The translations under genes and the position numbers were made by a program. This document shows positions 53,414-63,089 of a DNA stretch of 64,000 nucleotides, in pieces. Origin of the DNA: an uncultured Clostridium sp. (GTDB lineage Bacteria > Bacillota > Clostridia > Clostridiales > Clostridiaceae). The notes under the pieces were generated by a model that searched no databases, had not been told where the DNA came from, and saw only the letters and a program-made list of their open reading frames with translations. The stretch spans positions 7,604-71,603 of the forward strand of contig NZ_CAKVKB010000007.1 in assembly GCF_934754915.1 (NCBI RefSeq), read 5' to 3'. The first letter of the stretch is position 1. Every line of letters begins with the position of its first letter.

Positions 53414-53875
53414 ATGGAATTTCAGTTTAACAGTGTAGATGAAACAACGCAGCTTGGAATAAAATTAGGAAAATTATTAAACCCTGGTGACATAGTATGC
53501 TTGACTGGTGATTTAGGAACTGGAAAAACTCATATAACTAAAGGAATCGCTCAGGGACTTGAAATAACTGATACTATTACAAGCCCAACATTCACCATTG
53601 TAAATGAATATGATACTGGAAGATTAAAACTGAATCATTTTGATGTATATAGAGTAAGTGATCCTGATGAAGTTTATGCAATTGGTTTTGATGACTACAT
53701 TTTTTCTGATGCAGTTTCAGTTATAGAATGGGCAAATTATATTGAAGAAATTCTTCCTGAAGACTTACTTCATATTTATATAGAAAAAGACCTTTCTAAA
53801 GGTGAAAATTATAGAAAGATTACTTTAACACCTTATGGAGAAAGATATAATTATATAAAGGAGCTGAAATTATGA
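53414..53875 (+). CDS. tsaE: tRNA threonylcarbamoyladenosine ATPase TsaE
   Basis: P-loop protein of 153 residues for t6A37 synthesis, working with TsaB and TsaD. Walker A is TGDLGTGKTH (31-40), followed by ITSPTFTIVNEY and the FDVYR segment. GGAGGT lies before the ATG. Its stop overlaps the tsaB start by 4 nt. Confidence 0.95.
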   Translation: MEFQFNSVDETTQLGIKLGKLLNPGDIVCLTGDLGTGKTHITKGIAQGLEITDTITSPTFTIVNEYDTGRLKLNHFDVYRVSDPDEVYAIGFDDYIFSDAVSVIEWANYIEEILPEDLLHIYIEKDLSKGENYRKITLTPYGERYNYIKELKL

Positions 53876-54600
53876 TTACATTAGCCATAGATTCTTCATC
53901 TAAAGTTGCTACTGTAGCTTTAATGAAAGACAATAAATTATTGAGTGAAATCACATTAAATGATAAAAAAGAACATTCTGTTGTCCTTATGGGAGTTATT
54001 GAAGACATATTAAAATACAACAACCTTACTATAAATGATATTGATGGTTATGTAGTTTCAAAAGGGCCTGGCTCTTTTACAGGACTTAGGATTGGAATGG
54101 CTACTGTTAAAGGTTTAAGTTTTGGAAGTAAAAAGCCATATGTAAGTATATCAAGTCTAGATGCTTTAGCGTTCAGTGCTGGTGAATTTGATGGACTTAT
54201 ATGTCCTATTATGGATGCCTTGAGAAATAGTGTCTATACATGTCTATTCAAGCGTAATTTAAATTCAACTACACAAGATATATTTCTTGAAAAACTTACA
54301 GATTACTGTGCTTTAGACCTTAATGAACTTATTGAATTAATAAAATCAAAGAATGAAAAGGTAATGTTTATTGGAGATGGATTGGATAAATACAAAGACT
54401 ATTTAATTCAAAACTGTCCAAATGCATATTTTCCACCTAATCACTTAAATATTATAAGAGCGTCTTCATTAGGTGAATTAGGAAATATTCTTCTAAAGAA
54501 TGGTACATATGATGATTCAAATTCTACTCCTTTCTACTTAAAGAAACCACAGGCAGAAAAAGAATATGAACAAAGGATGCAGTTAAAAAATGAACATTAA
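53872..54600 (+). CDS. tsaB: tRNA threonylcarbamoyladenosine protein TsaB
   Basis: Actin-like/ASKHA partner of TsaD in t6A synthesis, 242 residues. Signatures: AIDSSSKVATVAL at the start, KGPGSFTGLRIGMATVKGL and PIMDALRNSVYTC. Overlaps tsaE by 4 nt and rimI by 11 nt, so translation is coupled. Confidence 0.95.
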   Translation: MITLAIDSSSKVATVALMKDNKLLSEITLNDKKEHSVVLMGVIEDILKYNNLTINDIDGYVVSKGPGSFTGLRIGMATVKGLSFGSKKPYVSISSLDALAFSAGEFDGLICPIMDALRNSVYTCLFKRNLNSTTQDIFLEKLTDYCALDLNELIELIKSKNEKVMFIGDGLDKYKDYLIQNCPNAYFPPNHLNIIRASSLGELGNILLKNGTYDDSNSTPFYLKKPQAEKEYEQRMQLKNEH

Positions 54601-55033
54601 TATAGATTTAATGACTGCCGAAGATATTGATGGTGTTTTTGAAATCAGTAATTTAAGTTTACCATCTCCTTGGAGCAGGGAATCTTATAAAAATGAATTA
54701 AATAATTCAAATGCAAGATATTTCATAGCTAAAATTAACAATAAAGTTGTAGGATTTATTGGAACATGGATTATTTTTGATGAATCAGATATAACAAATA
54801 TAGCTGTACATCCTGATTACAGAAAACTTGGAATCGCTTCAAAGTTGATAAATTCAATGATTGATTATTGCAATAAGAAAAACTGTACTTCATATACACT
54901 AGAAGTAAGGGCTGGAAATGATGCTGCTATCTCGTTATATAAAAAACACGGATTTAAAATTGAAGGTATAAGAAAAGCCTATTATCAAGATAACAAAGAA
55001 GATGCCCTATTAATGTGGTTGAGATTAAATTAA
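54590..55033 (+). CDS. rimI: Ribosomal protein S18 alanine N-acetyltransferase
   Basis: GNAT-fold acetyltransferase of 147 residues, with acetyl-CoA motif VHPDYRKLGIASKLI and LEVRAGNDAAISLYKKHGF. RimI acetylates the N-terminus of S18 in E. coli, and the tsaE-tsaB-rimI order is widely conserved. It ends in a strong terminator. Confidence 0.94.
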   Translation: MNINIDLMTAEDIDGVFEISNLSLPSPWSRESYKNELNNSNARYFIAKINNKVVGFIGTWIIFDESDITNIAVHPDYRKLGIASKLINSMIDYCNKKNCTSYTLEVRAGNDAAISLYKKHGFKIEGIRKAYYQDNKEDALLMWLRLN

Positions 55034-55043
55034 ATATAAATAC

Positions 55044-55093
55044 AAAAACTGCTATATAAAAATCATGAATTTATTTTTATATAGCAGTTTTTT
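55044..55093 (+). terminator. Terminator of tsaE-tsaB-rimI
   Basis: AAAACTGCTATATAAAAA (55045-55062) pairs with TTTTTATATAGCAGTTTT (about 55074-55091). T-runs on both strands also serve the convergent chemoreceptor gene. Confidence 0.88.
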
Positions 55094-55120
55094 AATTTAT
55101 ATCCTTATTAATTTATAGAA

Positions 55121-56833
55121 TTATAAATCAAATTTTTCAACTGATGCATTCAATGTTTCAGCCATTTCATCTAAATATAAAGCTTGAGAAGAGACTGAAT
55201 CTATTATTGCAATCTGTTCTTCTGTAACTGATGATGAATTTTCACTATCTTCACTTAATTCTTTAGTATTGTTATTTATAGATTCCATCGATTCATTAAT
55301 AAAATCTACTTTTTCAGAAAGTTCTTTAATATAGCTAATTATGTTTTCTGTCCTTTTATCAATTTCACTATTTGAATCATAAATTTTTTCAAAAGCATTT
55401 ACTACAGTTTGAGCAAAATTATTACTTCTTTCAATCTGCTCAGAACTCTTTTCAGTATTTACATATATATTATCAGTTCCTGTTTGTATTTCTTTAATTA
55501 TTTTTTCTATTTCCATTGTGGCATTCTGACTTTGTTCAGCAAGTTTTCTTACTTCTTCTGCAACAACTGCAAATCCTTTACCTGCCTCACCTGCACGAGC
55601 AGCTTCTATAGATGCATTCAGAGCTAAAAGGTTTGTTTGTTCTGATATATCTGAGACCATTTCAACTACATGTCCAATTTTTTGAGAGTTAATATTTAAA
55701 GCCTCTACTTCTTCTCTAAAATTATGTAATGATGAATTAACTTCATTTATTTGGCTTACCATATTATCCAGAGTTTTCCTTCCTTTATCAGTATTTTCAC
55801 TAGCCTCTGTTACTTCTGTTTTAAGATTTTCTATATTATCCACTGTTCTTTTTATTTTATGAGTAACATCTTCTATTTCCGAAAACATATTTCCAACTTT
55901 TTCTGATTGAATTGCTGCTATTTTACTCACTGAGCTTATGGATTCAATTACTATATCATTAGCACTTTTACTCTGCTGCATATTTACAGTTAAATTTGAA
56001 GATGCTTTTGTTACACTTATTGCACTTTCTCTCACTGCACTTATGATCATATTTAAAGATTTTTTCATCTCATAAAAAGTGTTTTCAAGAACATCTAATT
56101 CATCTTTAGACATCTTATTTTCACCTTTATCATCATATTTATAAACAAGATTTCCTTTTGCAATATCTTCTGCTGTTTTTCTTAAATTTATTATTTTTCT
56201 GCTTATACCATCTGAAAATCTTAACGCATATATAAATGCCCCTATTGATAAAATTACAATAGTAACTATTAAAAACATAACTGTCTTGTTAAATGACTGT
56301 TCTATCTGTTCTTTTATTGTATTCATGTATGCTATTTCATTAGAAAGAAGTTCTCCATTAGTTAAATCAATATATTGCGCTTTCTGTTCAGCTGAATTGT
56401 AATAATCCGCTGACTTAATTGCAGTATCTTTATCTTTATTATATATTACTGCATTATTACAATCTATCTTAGTATTTATAAGAACATTTTTAAATACATT
56501 GTAACTTAATTTACTATCTTCAGAAACAATGGATTCATCTAATTCATTACATATTTGTTCAATTTCACTCCATGTATTATTAAATTTTCCCACATCTTCT
56601 TGATTATCAGCAGTTATAATATTGCTTGTAACTTCAATCATAGATTTAGATAAATCTTTTAATCTGCTTTCTTTATAGGTGTTTTCAGCTAATATTTTAT
56701 ATTTTTGAGTATAAACATAATTCCTATACATAGATAATATATTCGCACAAAACAATGCCAATATTACTATCCCAAAAGATAAAACCATCTTTTTCTTAAT
56801 AGTCATATTTTTAATTATACTACTATTACTCAT
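55121..56833 (-). CDS. Methyl-accepting chemotaxis protein
   Basis: Transmembrane chemoreceptor of about 570 residues: membrane helix (about 17-37), a four-helix-bundle-type sensor (about 38-185), a second helix (about 190-210), HAMP (about 212-265) and the cytoplasmic signalling coil with the conserved hairpin tip IGHVVEMVSDISEQTNLLAL and NASIEAARAGEAGKGFAVVA. The start is either ATG 56839 or ATG 56833; the second has the better spacing to GGAGGG. It follows a sugar-binding lipoprotein gene by about 8-14 nt, so the lipoprotein likely presents ligand to it. Confidence 0.92.
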   Translation of the reverse strand: MSNSSIIKNMTIKKKMVLSFGIVILALFCANILSMYRNYVYTQKYKILAENTYKESRLKDLSKSMIEVTSNIITADNQEDVGKFNNTWSEIEQICNELDESIVSEDSKLSYNVFKNVLINTKIDCNNAVIYNKDKDTAIKSADYYNSAEQKAQYIDLTNGELLSNEIAYMNTIKEQIEQSFNKTVMFLIVTIVILSIGAFIYALRFSDGISRKIINLRKTAEDIAKGNLVYKYDDKGENKMSKDELDVLENTFYEMKKSLNMIISAVRESAISVTKASSNLTVNMQQSKSANDIVIESISSVSKIAAIQSEKVGNMFSEIEDVTHKIKRTVDNIENLKTEVTEASENTDKGRKTLDNMVSQINEVNSSLHNFREEVEALNINSQKIGHVVEMVSDISEQTNLLALNASIEAARAGEAGKGFAVVAEEVRKLAEQSQNATMEIEKIIKEIQTGTDNIYVNTEKSSEQIERSNNFAQTVVNAFEKIYDSNSEIDKRTENIISYIKELSEKVDFINESMESINNNTKELSEDSENSSSVTEEQIAIIDSVSSQALYLDEMAETLNASVEKFDL

Positions 56834-56847
56834 GTCCATATCCCTCC

Positions 56848-57981
56848 TTATTTTTGTGGTCTTTCGTTTTCAGGAATATTTTTATACACATCTTCATAGT
56901 CATGGAATTCATCTTTTATTATTGTATCCATCATATTATCCTTTGTTACAACAACTGGATCAACAAAACATGCTGGAACTTGTATCTTTCCATTATCTAT
57001 TGTTGCATTTGTTTCTACACTTTCACCTTTAGCTAATTTCACTGCCATTTCTGCTGCTGTTCCTGCTATTTCCTTAGTAGGCTTGTAAATAGTCATGAGC
57101 TGAGTACCTTCAACTATTCTTTGACACGCTGCTAGTTCAGCATCAAGACCTGTAACAGGTATACTACCAGCTAAACCAAACTTATCAAGAGCTGCTATAG
57201 CACCCAATGCAGTTCCATCATTAGCACATATAATTCCATCAATATTAATATTCTGACTTAACAGTTCATAAACATTATTATAAGCTTCTTCAGATTTCCA
57301 ATCAGCAGAATATTTATCCATTACTATGTTAATTGAATCCTTGTATTTATCTAAAACATCCATGGCTCCCTGTCTAAACAGTAATGCATTATTATCTGAT
57401 TCAGAACCGCCAACATATGCAATATTTCCACTTGGAACATTCTTTAGCATTTCTTCTGCCTGAAGTTTACCTACAGCATAATTATCTATAGATACATATA
57501 AATCAACATCACTATTTTTTATTAACCTATCATAAGCTATTATTTTTATACCTGCATTATGAGCTTTTTCAACTGCCTCAGCACATATTTCTCCATCATG
57601 AGGAGTTACAACAAGAACATTTACTCCTTCAGCTATTAACTTATCTATCTGAGAAAGCTGCATTTTATCATCACTATTAGCCTGTTCTACTCTTACCTGT
57701 GCACCAAGTTCATTAGCTTTCTTTATAAATTCATTTTTGTTTACTTTCCATATAGGTTCTTTTAATGAATCTATTGAAAAACCTATTATAACTTGATCCC
57801 CAGTATTGTGTATTACCTTTGTGCCAATATTTTTAAAATCCTTTTCATAATTATCTAACTCATAAATGCTCATATCTGTGTTATTTTCACTTTGAGAGTT
57901 ATTAACTTGTCCGCACCCTCCTAAAATTAATATTATTGGTAAAAAACTTGCTATTAATATCTTTCTTATATATTTTCTCAT
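56848..57981 (-). CDS. Sugar-binding lipoprotein (XylF/RbsB type)
   Basis: Periplasmic-binding-protein fold of 377 residues with a lipoprotein signal (GGCG, Cys23). Features: VIIGFSIDSLKEPIWKVNK, a hinge-near DRLI, SADWKSEEAYNN and ANDGTALGAIAALDKFG, all close to xylose-binding XylF proteins. It would bind a pentose or related sugar outside the membrane. No permease or ATPase gene follows; the next gene is the chemoreceptor, so it probably works in chemotaxis rather than uptake (inference). Confidence 0.88.
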   Translation of the reverse strand: MRKYIRKILIASFLPIILILGGCGQVNNSQSENNTDMSIYELDNYEKDFKNIGTKVIHNTGDQVIIGFSIDSLKEPIWKVNKNEFIKKANELGAQVRVEQANSDDKMQLSQIDKLIAEGVNVLVVTPHDGEICAEAVEKAHNAGIKIIAYDRLIKNSDVDLYVSIDNYAVGKLQAEEMLKNVPSGNIAYVGGSESDNNALLFRQGAMDVLDKYKDSINIVMDKYSADWKSEEAYNNVYELLSQNINIDGIICANDGTALGAIAALDKFGLAGSIPVTGLDAELAACQRIVEGTQLMTIYKPTKEIAGTAAEMAVKLAKGESVETNATIDNGKIQVPACFVDPVVVTKDNMMDTIIKDEFHDYEDVYKNIPENERPQK

Positions 57982-58074
57982 CTTAACCTCCTCTTTCAGT
58001 TCTCCTTTTTATTTATAATATAAGTTTACACTTAATTTTACCATATTTTAAAAATATTATTAATATAACATGCA

Positions 58075-58110
58075 AAAAAACCTAGTAATCGCAAAATTAC
58101 TAGGTTTTTT
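58075..58110 (-). terminator. Terminator downstream of ribU
   Basis: AAAAAACCTAGTAAT (58075-58089) exactly inverted as ATTACTAGGTTTTTT (58096-58110). Confidence 0.92.
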
Positions 58111-58120
58111 CATCTCTTAA

Positions 58121-58696
58121 TTATGAAATTCTATTATTTATAGGTGATCCAAAGTTAGGTTCAGCTTTAAATATTGATACAGATACTCTTTTATATAAGA
58201 AATATGTTAAAACACTGACCATCAATGCTTTTACCCCATTAAAAGGTAATAATCCAACTGTAACATATTGTGTCAATTCAGCTGATGACATGCTCATTCC
58301 GTATAAAGGAAGTAATATATATATATTAGCAAATATTCCTGCGATCTCCATAATAACTGCTCCTATAATCATTCCTAAAATTGCAGTTTTCTTACTCTTC
58401 TTCTTATGATAAATAAATCCTGCTGGTAAAATCAAAGCTGATCCAACAATAAAGTTAGCCATAACTCCTGCTATGCTGCTTCCTTTAATAAAGAAATATA
58501 ACAGATTTTTTACCAATTCTATTGCAACTCCAACTAAAGGCCCGAATCCAAATGCACCTAATAATGCAGGAACATCACTTAAATCAACTTTCAACCATGG
58601 AAATATCGGTATCACAGGAAAATCAAAATACATAAGTACTAAAGATATTGCTGACAATAAAGAAATTTTAATAAGTTTGTTTGTTTTACTATTCAT
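58121..58696 (-). CDS. ribU: Riboflavin ECF transporter S component
   Basis: Membrane substrate-binding subunit of an energy-coupling-factor transporter, 191 residues and about six helices. DFPVIPIFPWLKVDLSDVPA and GFGPLVGVAIELVKNLLYFF are typical of RibU proteins. The FMN riboswitch and terminator directly upstream confirm a flavin-related substrate. The shared EcfA and EcfT subunits are not in this window. Confidence 0.92.
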   Translation of the reverse strand: MNSKTNKLIKISLLSAISLVLMYFDFPVIPIFPWLKVDLSDVPALLGAFGFGPLVGVAIELVKNLLYFFIKGSSIAGVMANFIVGSALILPAGFIYHKKKSKKTAILGMIIGAVIMEIAGIFANIYILLPLYGMSMSSAELTQYVTVGLLPFNGVKALMVSVLTYFLYKRVSVSIFKAEPNFGSPINNRIS

Positions 58697-58768
58697 TAAT
58701 CTGCCTCCCAGAATTATCTTCGTGGGTATCTTATTAAGAATACTATAATAATTTATGTTAAAAAAAAT

Positions 58769-58793
58769 AAACCCTGATGAAAAACATCAGGGC
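58769..58793 (-). terminator. Riboswitch-controlled terminator of ribU
   Basis: On the minus strand CCCTGATG-TTTTT-CATCAGGG (58771-58791) is followed by a T-rich run. Lying between aptamer and ribU, it is the expected expression platform: FMN binding should favour termination. Confidence 0.85.
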
Positions 58794-58830
58794 ATTTAAT
58801 ACAAACACAAATAAATCATATTTCCTAATA

Positions 58831-58940
58831 GGTTACCTTCTTTCATCCAGACTATACTGTTGGCTTCGGAATCACACCGAATCTGCTTAATTGCTCGCGG
58901 GCTGTACCGCCAGTAGGGATTTTCACCCTGCCCTGAAGAT
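58831..58940 (-). promoter_or_regulatory. FMN riboswitch (RFN element)
   Basis: The minus strand reads ATCTTCAGGGCAGGGTGAAA, then CCCTACTGGCGGTA, AGCCCGCGAGC, TCGGTGTGATTCCGAAGCCA and ACAGTATAGTCTGGATGAAA, all hallmark segments of the RFN aptamer in the right order. It senses FMN and controls ribU. Confidence 0.97.
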
Positions 58941-58959
58941 ATATTATATTCTATATATG

Positions 58960-58988
58960 ATTATATACATTTCTTTTTAAAAAAGCAA
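58960..58988 (-). promoter_or_regulatory. Promoter of the riboswitch-ribU transcript
   Basis: Minus-strand TTGCTT (58983-58988), 17 bp, TATAAT (58960-58965), about 20 bp before the aptamer. Confidence 0.7.
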
Positions 58989-59041
58989 TATCTTAAGCAA
59001 TTTTTTCAATAAAGGTAAAAAACAGTTATTTTGTTGTAATA

Positions 59042-60157
59042 TCAATTTTTCAATTCCTTAATTCTTCTGTTTAAGTCTTCTAACTGTTTTGTTCCCTCTA
59101 TCCTCTTTTGAGAAGCTTCTTCCTGGATTCTCTGAGTTTCTGAAACTCCTCTCATTATTTCATTCCATGCTTTCTGAAGAGTTTCAATATCTACCGAACT
59201 ACTGTTAGCCTGCATTGCTGTTTTTATGGATTGATCTGCTGTATTTTGTGCATTTCTCATAATCATTTCATTTGTAGTCTTATCAAGTGCTTCTAATGCT
59301 TCACTTTGAAGTGCCTGTCTCTTTAAATGAAGTGCCTGAACAAGACAATTTTTAAATACAGGAAGTGTGACAATAAATGCAGAATTTATTTTTCTCATAA
59401 GATTATAATTTCCAACCTGAATCATTCTAAGTGATGGCATTGCCTGAAGTGCTACTGTCTGTGAAAGTTTTAAATCATAAACTCTCTGCTCCAATGCATT
59501 TTGAACTTGTTTCATCTGATTCAAATCCATTTGAGCCATACTATCATTAGTTGCACTATACTTCTGCTCCATTTCAGGAATTATTGATGTTTTAAGTTCA
59601 TCTATTGCAGCTTCACCAGCTAATATATATTTAGTCAGTTCTTCATAATATTTAACATTTTCATTAAACATATCATCAAGCTGTTTATTGCTTTTCAATA
59701 TCTCATCCTGATAAGTCATCAGTACTGCTGTAATTTTATCTATATCTGCTCCCATTGTATGATATTTTTTAATTATCTTATCAACCTGCGCTTTTGCATT
59801 AAAAAATAATTTTTCAATAAAATTTTGATTTTTAGTAAAATCCTTTTGATTAAAATTATCCATTATCTTTTTCAATTTATTCAGTATTATGCTGGAATCT
59901 TCAACTTTTGTTGATTCAACATTGCTCAATATTGAATCAGAAAATTTTGCAAGTTCTTGTGCTGGCTTATCTCCAAATTTAAGCAGACTGTTTAAATCAT
60001 ATACATCTATACTTTCAACAATTTTATCAATTTCTGGTGAATTTTTAAGTTTTTGCTCTATTTCCTGTTTCTTTTCTTCAATAATTATTTCTTTTGGTTC
60101 TTCTGAAATTATTTCATTTTGTTGTACTCCATATTGCCTATCTGTCTTTAATCCCAT
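59042..60157 (-). CDS. TelA/YceH family toxic-anion (tellurite) resistance protein
   Basis: Soluble, mostly helical protein of 371 residues of the TelA (KlaA/YceH) family. It has the conserved QDEILKSNKQLDDMFNEN and QALHLKRQALQSEALEALDK blocks and coiled-coil potential across the chain. The family is part of Ter-related stress modules; its biochemical role is unclear. It starts 12 nt after the YceG-like gene, matching the yceG-yceH pair of Bacillus. No TerD-type or TerC gene is in the window. Confidence 0.88.
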   Translation of the reverse strand: MGLKTDRQYGVQQNEIISEEPKEIIIEEKKQEIEQKLKNSPEIDKIVESIDVYDLNSLLKFGDKPAQELAKFSDSILSNVESTKVEDSSIILNKLKKIMDNFNQKDFTKNQNFIEKLFFNAKAQVDKIIKKYHTMGADIDKITAVLMTYQDEILKSNKQLDDMFNENVKYYEELTKYILAGEAAIDELKTSIIPEMEQKYSATNDSMAQMDLNQMKQVQNALEQRVYDLKLSQTVALQAMPSLRMIQVGNYNLMRKINSAFIVTLPVFKNCLVQALHLKRQALQSEALEALDKTTNEMIMRNAQNTADQSIKTAMQANSSSVDIETLQKAWNEIMRGVSETQRIQEEASQKRIEGTKQLEDLNRRIKELKN

Positions 60158-60169
60158 AAATTTTCCTCC

Positions 60170-62308
60170 TTAAATATTAAATAATCTTTCAAACAGAGAT
60201 CTTTTTTGTTTCTTATTTTTTATCTTAGCTGGAATTTCTAAATTATATTCAACTGTTTCAAGTTTAAATTTAGAAATCAAATTTTCGTCCATAACGTTTT
60301 CTATGTTTAAATATCCTGCTGGATTAAGAATAACAATATCTACTCCCATTAAAACCATAAAAATTATAATTATAGAATCCTCTTTAGAATATTGCTTTGT
60401 ACTATTATTAAATAGTATAATCTTTGGCACTTTGCCACCTATATCATATCCTTGAAGCATTCTTACAAATCTTTCCTCAAGACTTAATATCGTAAGAAGA
60501 ACTTTTATCTTAAAATCTTTATCTTCTTTAAATTTCAAATAATTTCCATTAATAATTTCCTGTATATTAGAAATAATATTACTTTGAACACTTTTATCTA
60601 AATATTCATATTTATAATACTTGCTTTTTTTTAATTTATCTAAAATTATATTGCCTGACAAATCAAATAAATAATTGGCACCATAATATTCCTGATTATT
60701 ATAACTATTTTCATAAATATTTGTATCATATATAACTTCAGTATTATCCGGACTCTTAAGCTTTATAAACATATCATAATATTCATCTATATCTTTATAT
60801 ACTCCATCTATTTTTAAGAATATAACAGGATTTTCAACATGATTATTTTTATTTAAAAAACCAGATCTGAATTTAGCTTCCTCATTCCATAAAATAAATG
60901 CTTCTTCCAAAGTTGTTCTCAATATTACAGAAGTAATTTCCTTGCTGTTAAGCTGATATGGTCTATACATTCCTGTTTCATCATTATATATAATACTTTC
61001 AACCTGCTGCTCAGCTTTATATGCTGTAGTCTTTATCTCACTTACTGATTTTTTAGGAATTTCTTTAATATCAAAAAAGTTACTTTCCTTGCTGATTTTA
61101 AATTTTCCTACATTTATTAATTCTTCATTAAAATCCTGCATGCTATAAATATAAACAATATCTATATTTAACATTTTCAGCATCTTTAAGAAATATATTT
61201 CATGAAGCTTTATACTTCCAAAAAATAAAACAGCTCTTTTATTATGTGATATTATAAAATCCTTTATTCTTAAGGTCCATATCAATAGTTTTAATGAAAA
61301 ATTTTCTGTTACAGATCTTGCTTTGCTTTTTTTATCAAATTCATCTATCACTTTTTTGAAAACTATATCATCATTAAAGTATTCCTTAAACAGTTCTATA
61401 TAAGACTTTACTTTATTATTTTTATCAGTTATTTTTTCTAATATAAAATTAATCTCTTCATTTGATACAGGCAAAATCTCGCCAGTAATTTCAATAGTTT
61501 CAAAATGTTTATTCAATTCTGTTCTCAATTTACCTAGAATATTTTTATATTCATCTTCTCTACAACTACTTCCAATAAATGCATTATAAAAGCTCTCTAT
61601 TTCCTCTTTTTCTATGCTATCAAGAAATTTACTCAAATCCATATCTGAAATATCTGAAACTTCCTCACTTGTTGTCTTTCTTTCAAGATTAAGCTTTCCT
61701 CTTTGCACTTGCCTATTTTCTAAAGCTTCTTTTAGAATGTCATCTATTTTACTGCTCTTCTCATCCAAATATTTCTTTCCTTTAATAAGCACAGAATATT
61801 CATCTATATTGCTTATCCTAATAAATTCATCTTTGTCATTTAAAGTAATGTACATTACCTCATACCCACAAAAATATAGAAGAATTAAAAAGTATACACC
61901 ATGTTTTTTTATTTCACCAATATATAAAATATTATAATTTGAATTATTTTCTTTAAGATAATTTTTAAGCCATAAAATCATCTTAGCTATAAAATTTACT
62001 GCCATGTTTTTATTTATATTTTTTTCGTTTTTTATATATAAATCTAATATTTTAAGTATATACTCATATTTATTAATAGAAACACCATATTTCATCATTA
62101 TATTCTTTAACAATTTTTCTTCAACTGAATAACTACTGCTTATAACAGCAGTTAATTCTTTAATAAGCTCACAATCAACATTATTAGGAAACGCCTTATC
62201 TATAAATATATAAGAACCATCTTTTTCAGATTTAAGCTTATATTCAATTATAATGTTCTTAATCTGTTCTATATCATCAAATCCAATATATCTACTTAAC
62301 TTATTCAT
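60170..62308 (-). CDS. YceG-like protein with internal duplication
   Basis: 712 residues, assigned mainly through its TelA partner and general resemblance to Bacillus YceG, a component of Ter-type stress modules. Two related halves are visible: MILWLKNYL ... YIGEIKKHGVYFLILLYFCG (about 112-150) and LLIWTLRIK ... FFGSIKLHEIYFLKMLKML (about 342-381). A third, shorter match (IILFNN ... FMVLMGVDIVILN) lies near the C-terminus. It is cytosolic with no membrane segment. The start is ATG 62308 or the TTG one codon earlier, after AGGAGG. Confidence 0.72.
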   Translation of the reverse strand: MNKLSRYIGFDDIEQIKNIIIEYKLKSEKDGSYIFIDKAFPNNVDCELIKELTAVISSSYSVEEKLLKNIMMKYGVSINKYEYILKILDLYIKNEKNINKNMAVNFIAKMILWLKNYLKENNSNYNILYIGEIKKHGVYFLILLYFCGYEVMYITLNDKDEFIRISNIDEYSVLIKGKKYLDEKSSKIDDILKEALENRQVQRGKLNLERKTTSEEVSDISDMDLSKFLDSIEKEEIESFYNAFIGSSCREDEYKNILGKLRTELNKHFETIEITGEILPVSNEEINFILEKITDKNNKVKSYIELFKEYFNDDIVFKKVIDEFDKKSKARSVTENFSLKLLIWTLRIKDFIISHNKRAVLFFGSIKLHEIYFLKMLKMLNIDIVYIYSMQDFNEELINVGKFKISKESNFFDIKEIPKKSVSEIKTTAYKAEQQVESIIYNDETGMYRPYQLNSKEITSVILRTTLEEAFILWNEEAKFRSGFLNKNNHVENPVIFLKIDGVYKDIDEYYDMFIKLKSPDNTEVIYDTNIYENSYNNQEYYGANYLFDLSGNIILDKLKKSKYYKYEYLDKSVQSNIISNIQEIINGNYLKFKEDKDFKIKVLLTILSLEERFVRMLQGYDIGGKVPKIILFNNSTKQYSKEDSIIIIFMVLMGVDIVILNPAGYLNIENVMDENLISKFKLETVEYNLEIPAKIKNKKQKRSLFERLFNI

Positions 62309-62337
62309 CAATAAAACAGCCTCCTGTAAAAACTCAT

Positions 62338-62979
62338 TTAAAATGATACATTTCCTATTAGTATCTGTTCTACAAGTTCTAAATAATTTCCTTCATAAAC
62401 AATGATTCCATTTGTAAACATACTTGCGAGTCCATGAACGGTAGCCCACATAGCAAGTATATTTTTTCCATCTTTTATTGGATCAGAATTCATAAATCTT
62501 AAAGCTTCCTCAGCACATTTTTTAAATATTTTAAATGGTTCATAATCATAATTTTCAATATTATTCATATTTACTTTAATCTTATATTCACTTGAGTTAA
62601 AAAATAAAAGTTTGAAATAATCTTTATTTTCCACCATAAAAGAAACATACTTTTTCCCAATTTCAGTAATCCTCTTCATAGGATCATTTTTATATTTATC
62701 CGCTACTTCTAAAATTGCTTCTGTAAACCTTTCATCGATATATTCTTTAATCGCTAAAATAAGTTCTTCTTTATTTTTAAAATGTTTATATGGTGCTGCA
62801 TGACTTACATCACACATAGAAGCCAATTTTCTTAATGAAAACTTTTCTGCTCCCTCCTGAGCAAGAAGCTTTACCCCCGTAATTATCATGGTTTCTTTTA
62901 AATCTCCATGATGATATTTATCTTTATTAATTTTACATCTAGACATTTTCTGTTCATTATTATTAACTATTTTATTCAT
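62338..62979 (-). CDS. TetR family transcriptional regulator
   Basis: 213 residues. The DNA-binding domain covers about 22-75 (GVKLLAQEGAEKFSLRKLAS, then CDVSHAAPYKHFKNKEELI), followed by a ligand domain of the WHG/TetR_C type. ATG follows AGGAGAAG. It is 29 nt upstream of the YceG-like gene on the same strand, so it is the first gene of a TetR-YceG-TelA operon and faces the flavodoxin-type gene divergently. Self-control and control of both directions is the simplest model. Confidence 0.92.
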   Translation of the reverse strand: MNKIVNNNEQKMSRCKINKDKYHHGDLKETMIITGVKLLAQEGAEKFSLRKLASMCDVSHAAPYKHFKNKEELILAIKEYIDERFTEAILEVADKYKNDPMKRITEIGKKYVSFMVENKDYFKLLFFNSSEYKIKVNMNNIENYDYEPFKIFKKCAEEALRFMNSDPIKDGKNILAMWATVHGLASMFTNGIIVYEGNYLELVEQILIGNVSF

Positions 62980-63089
62980 TTTCTTCTCCTATTGTATTTT
63001 TATACAATCTGTGCTACGAATTAATATTTTAAATTTATTATACCATCATAATCTGCAATTTTATATTTTATATTATTTTCCTTTGCAAG

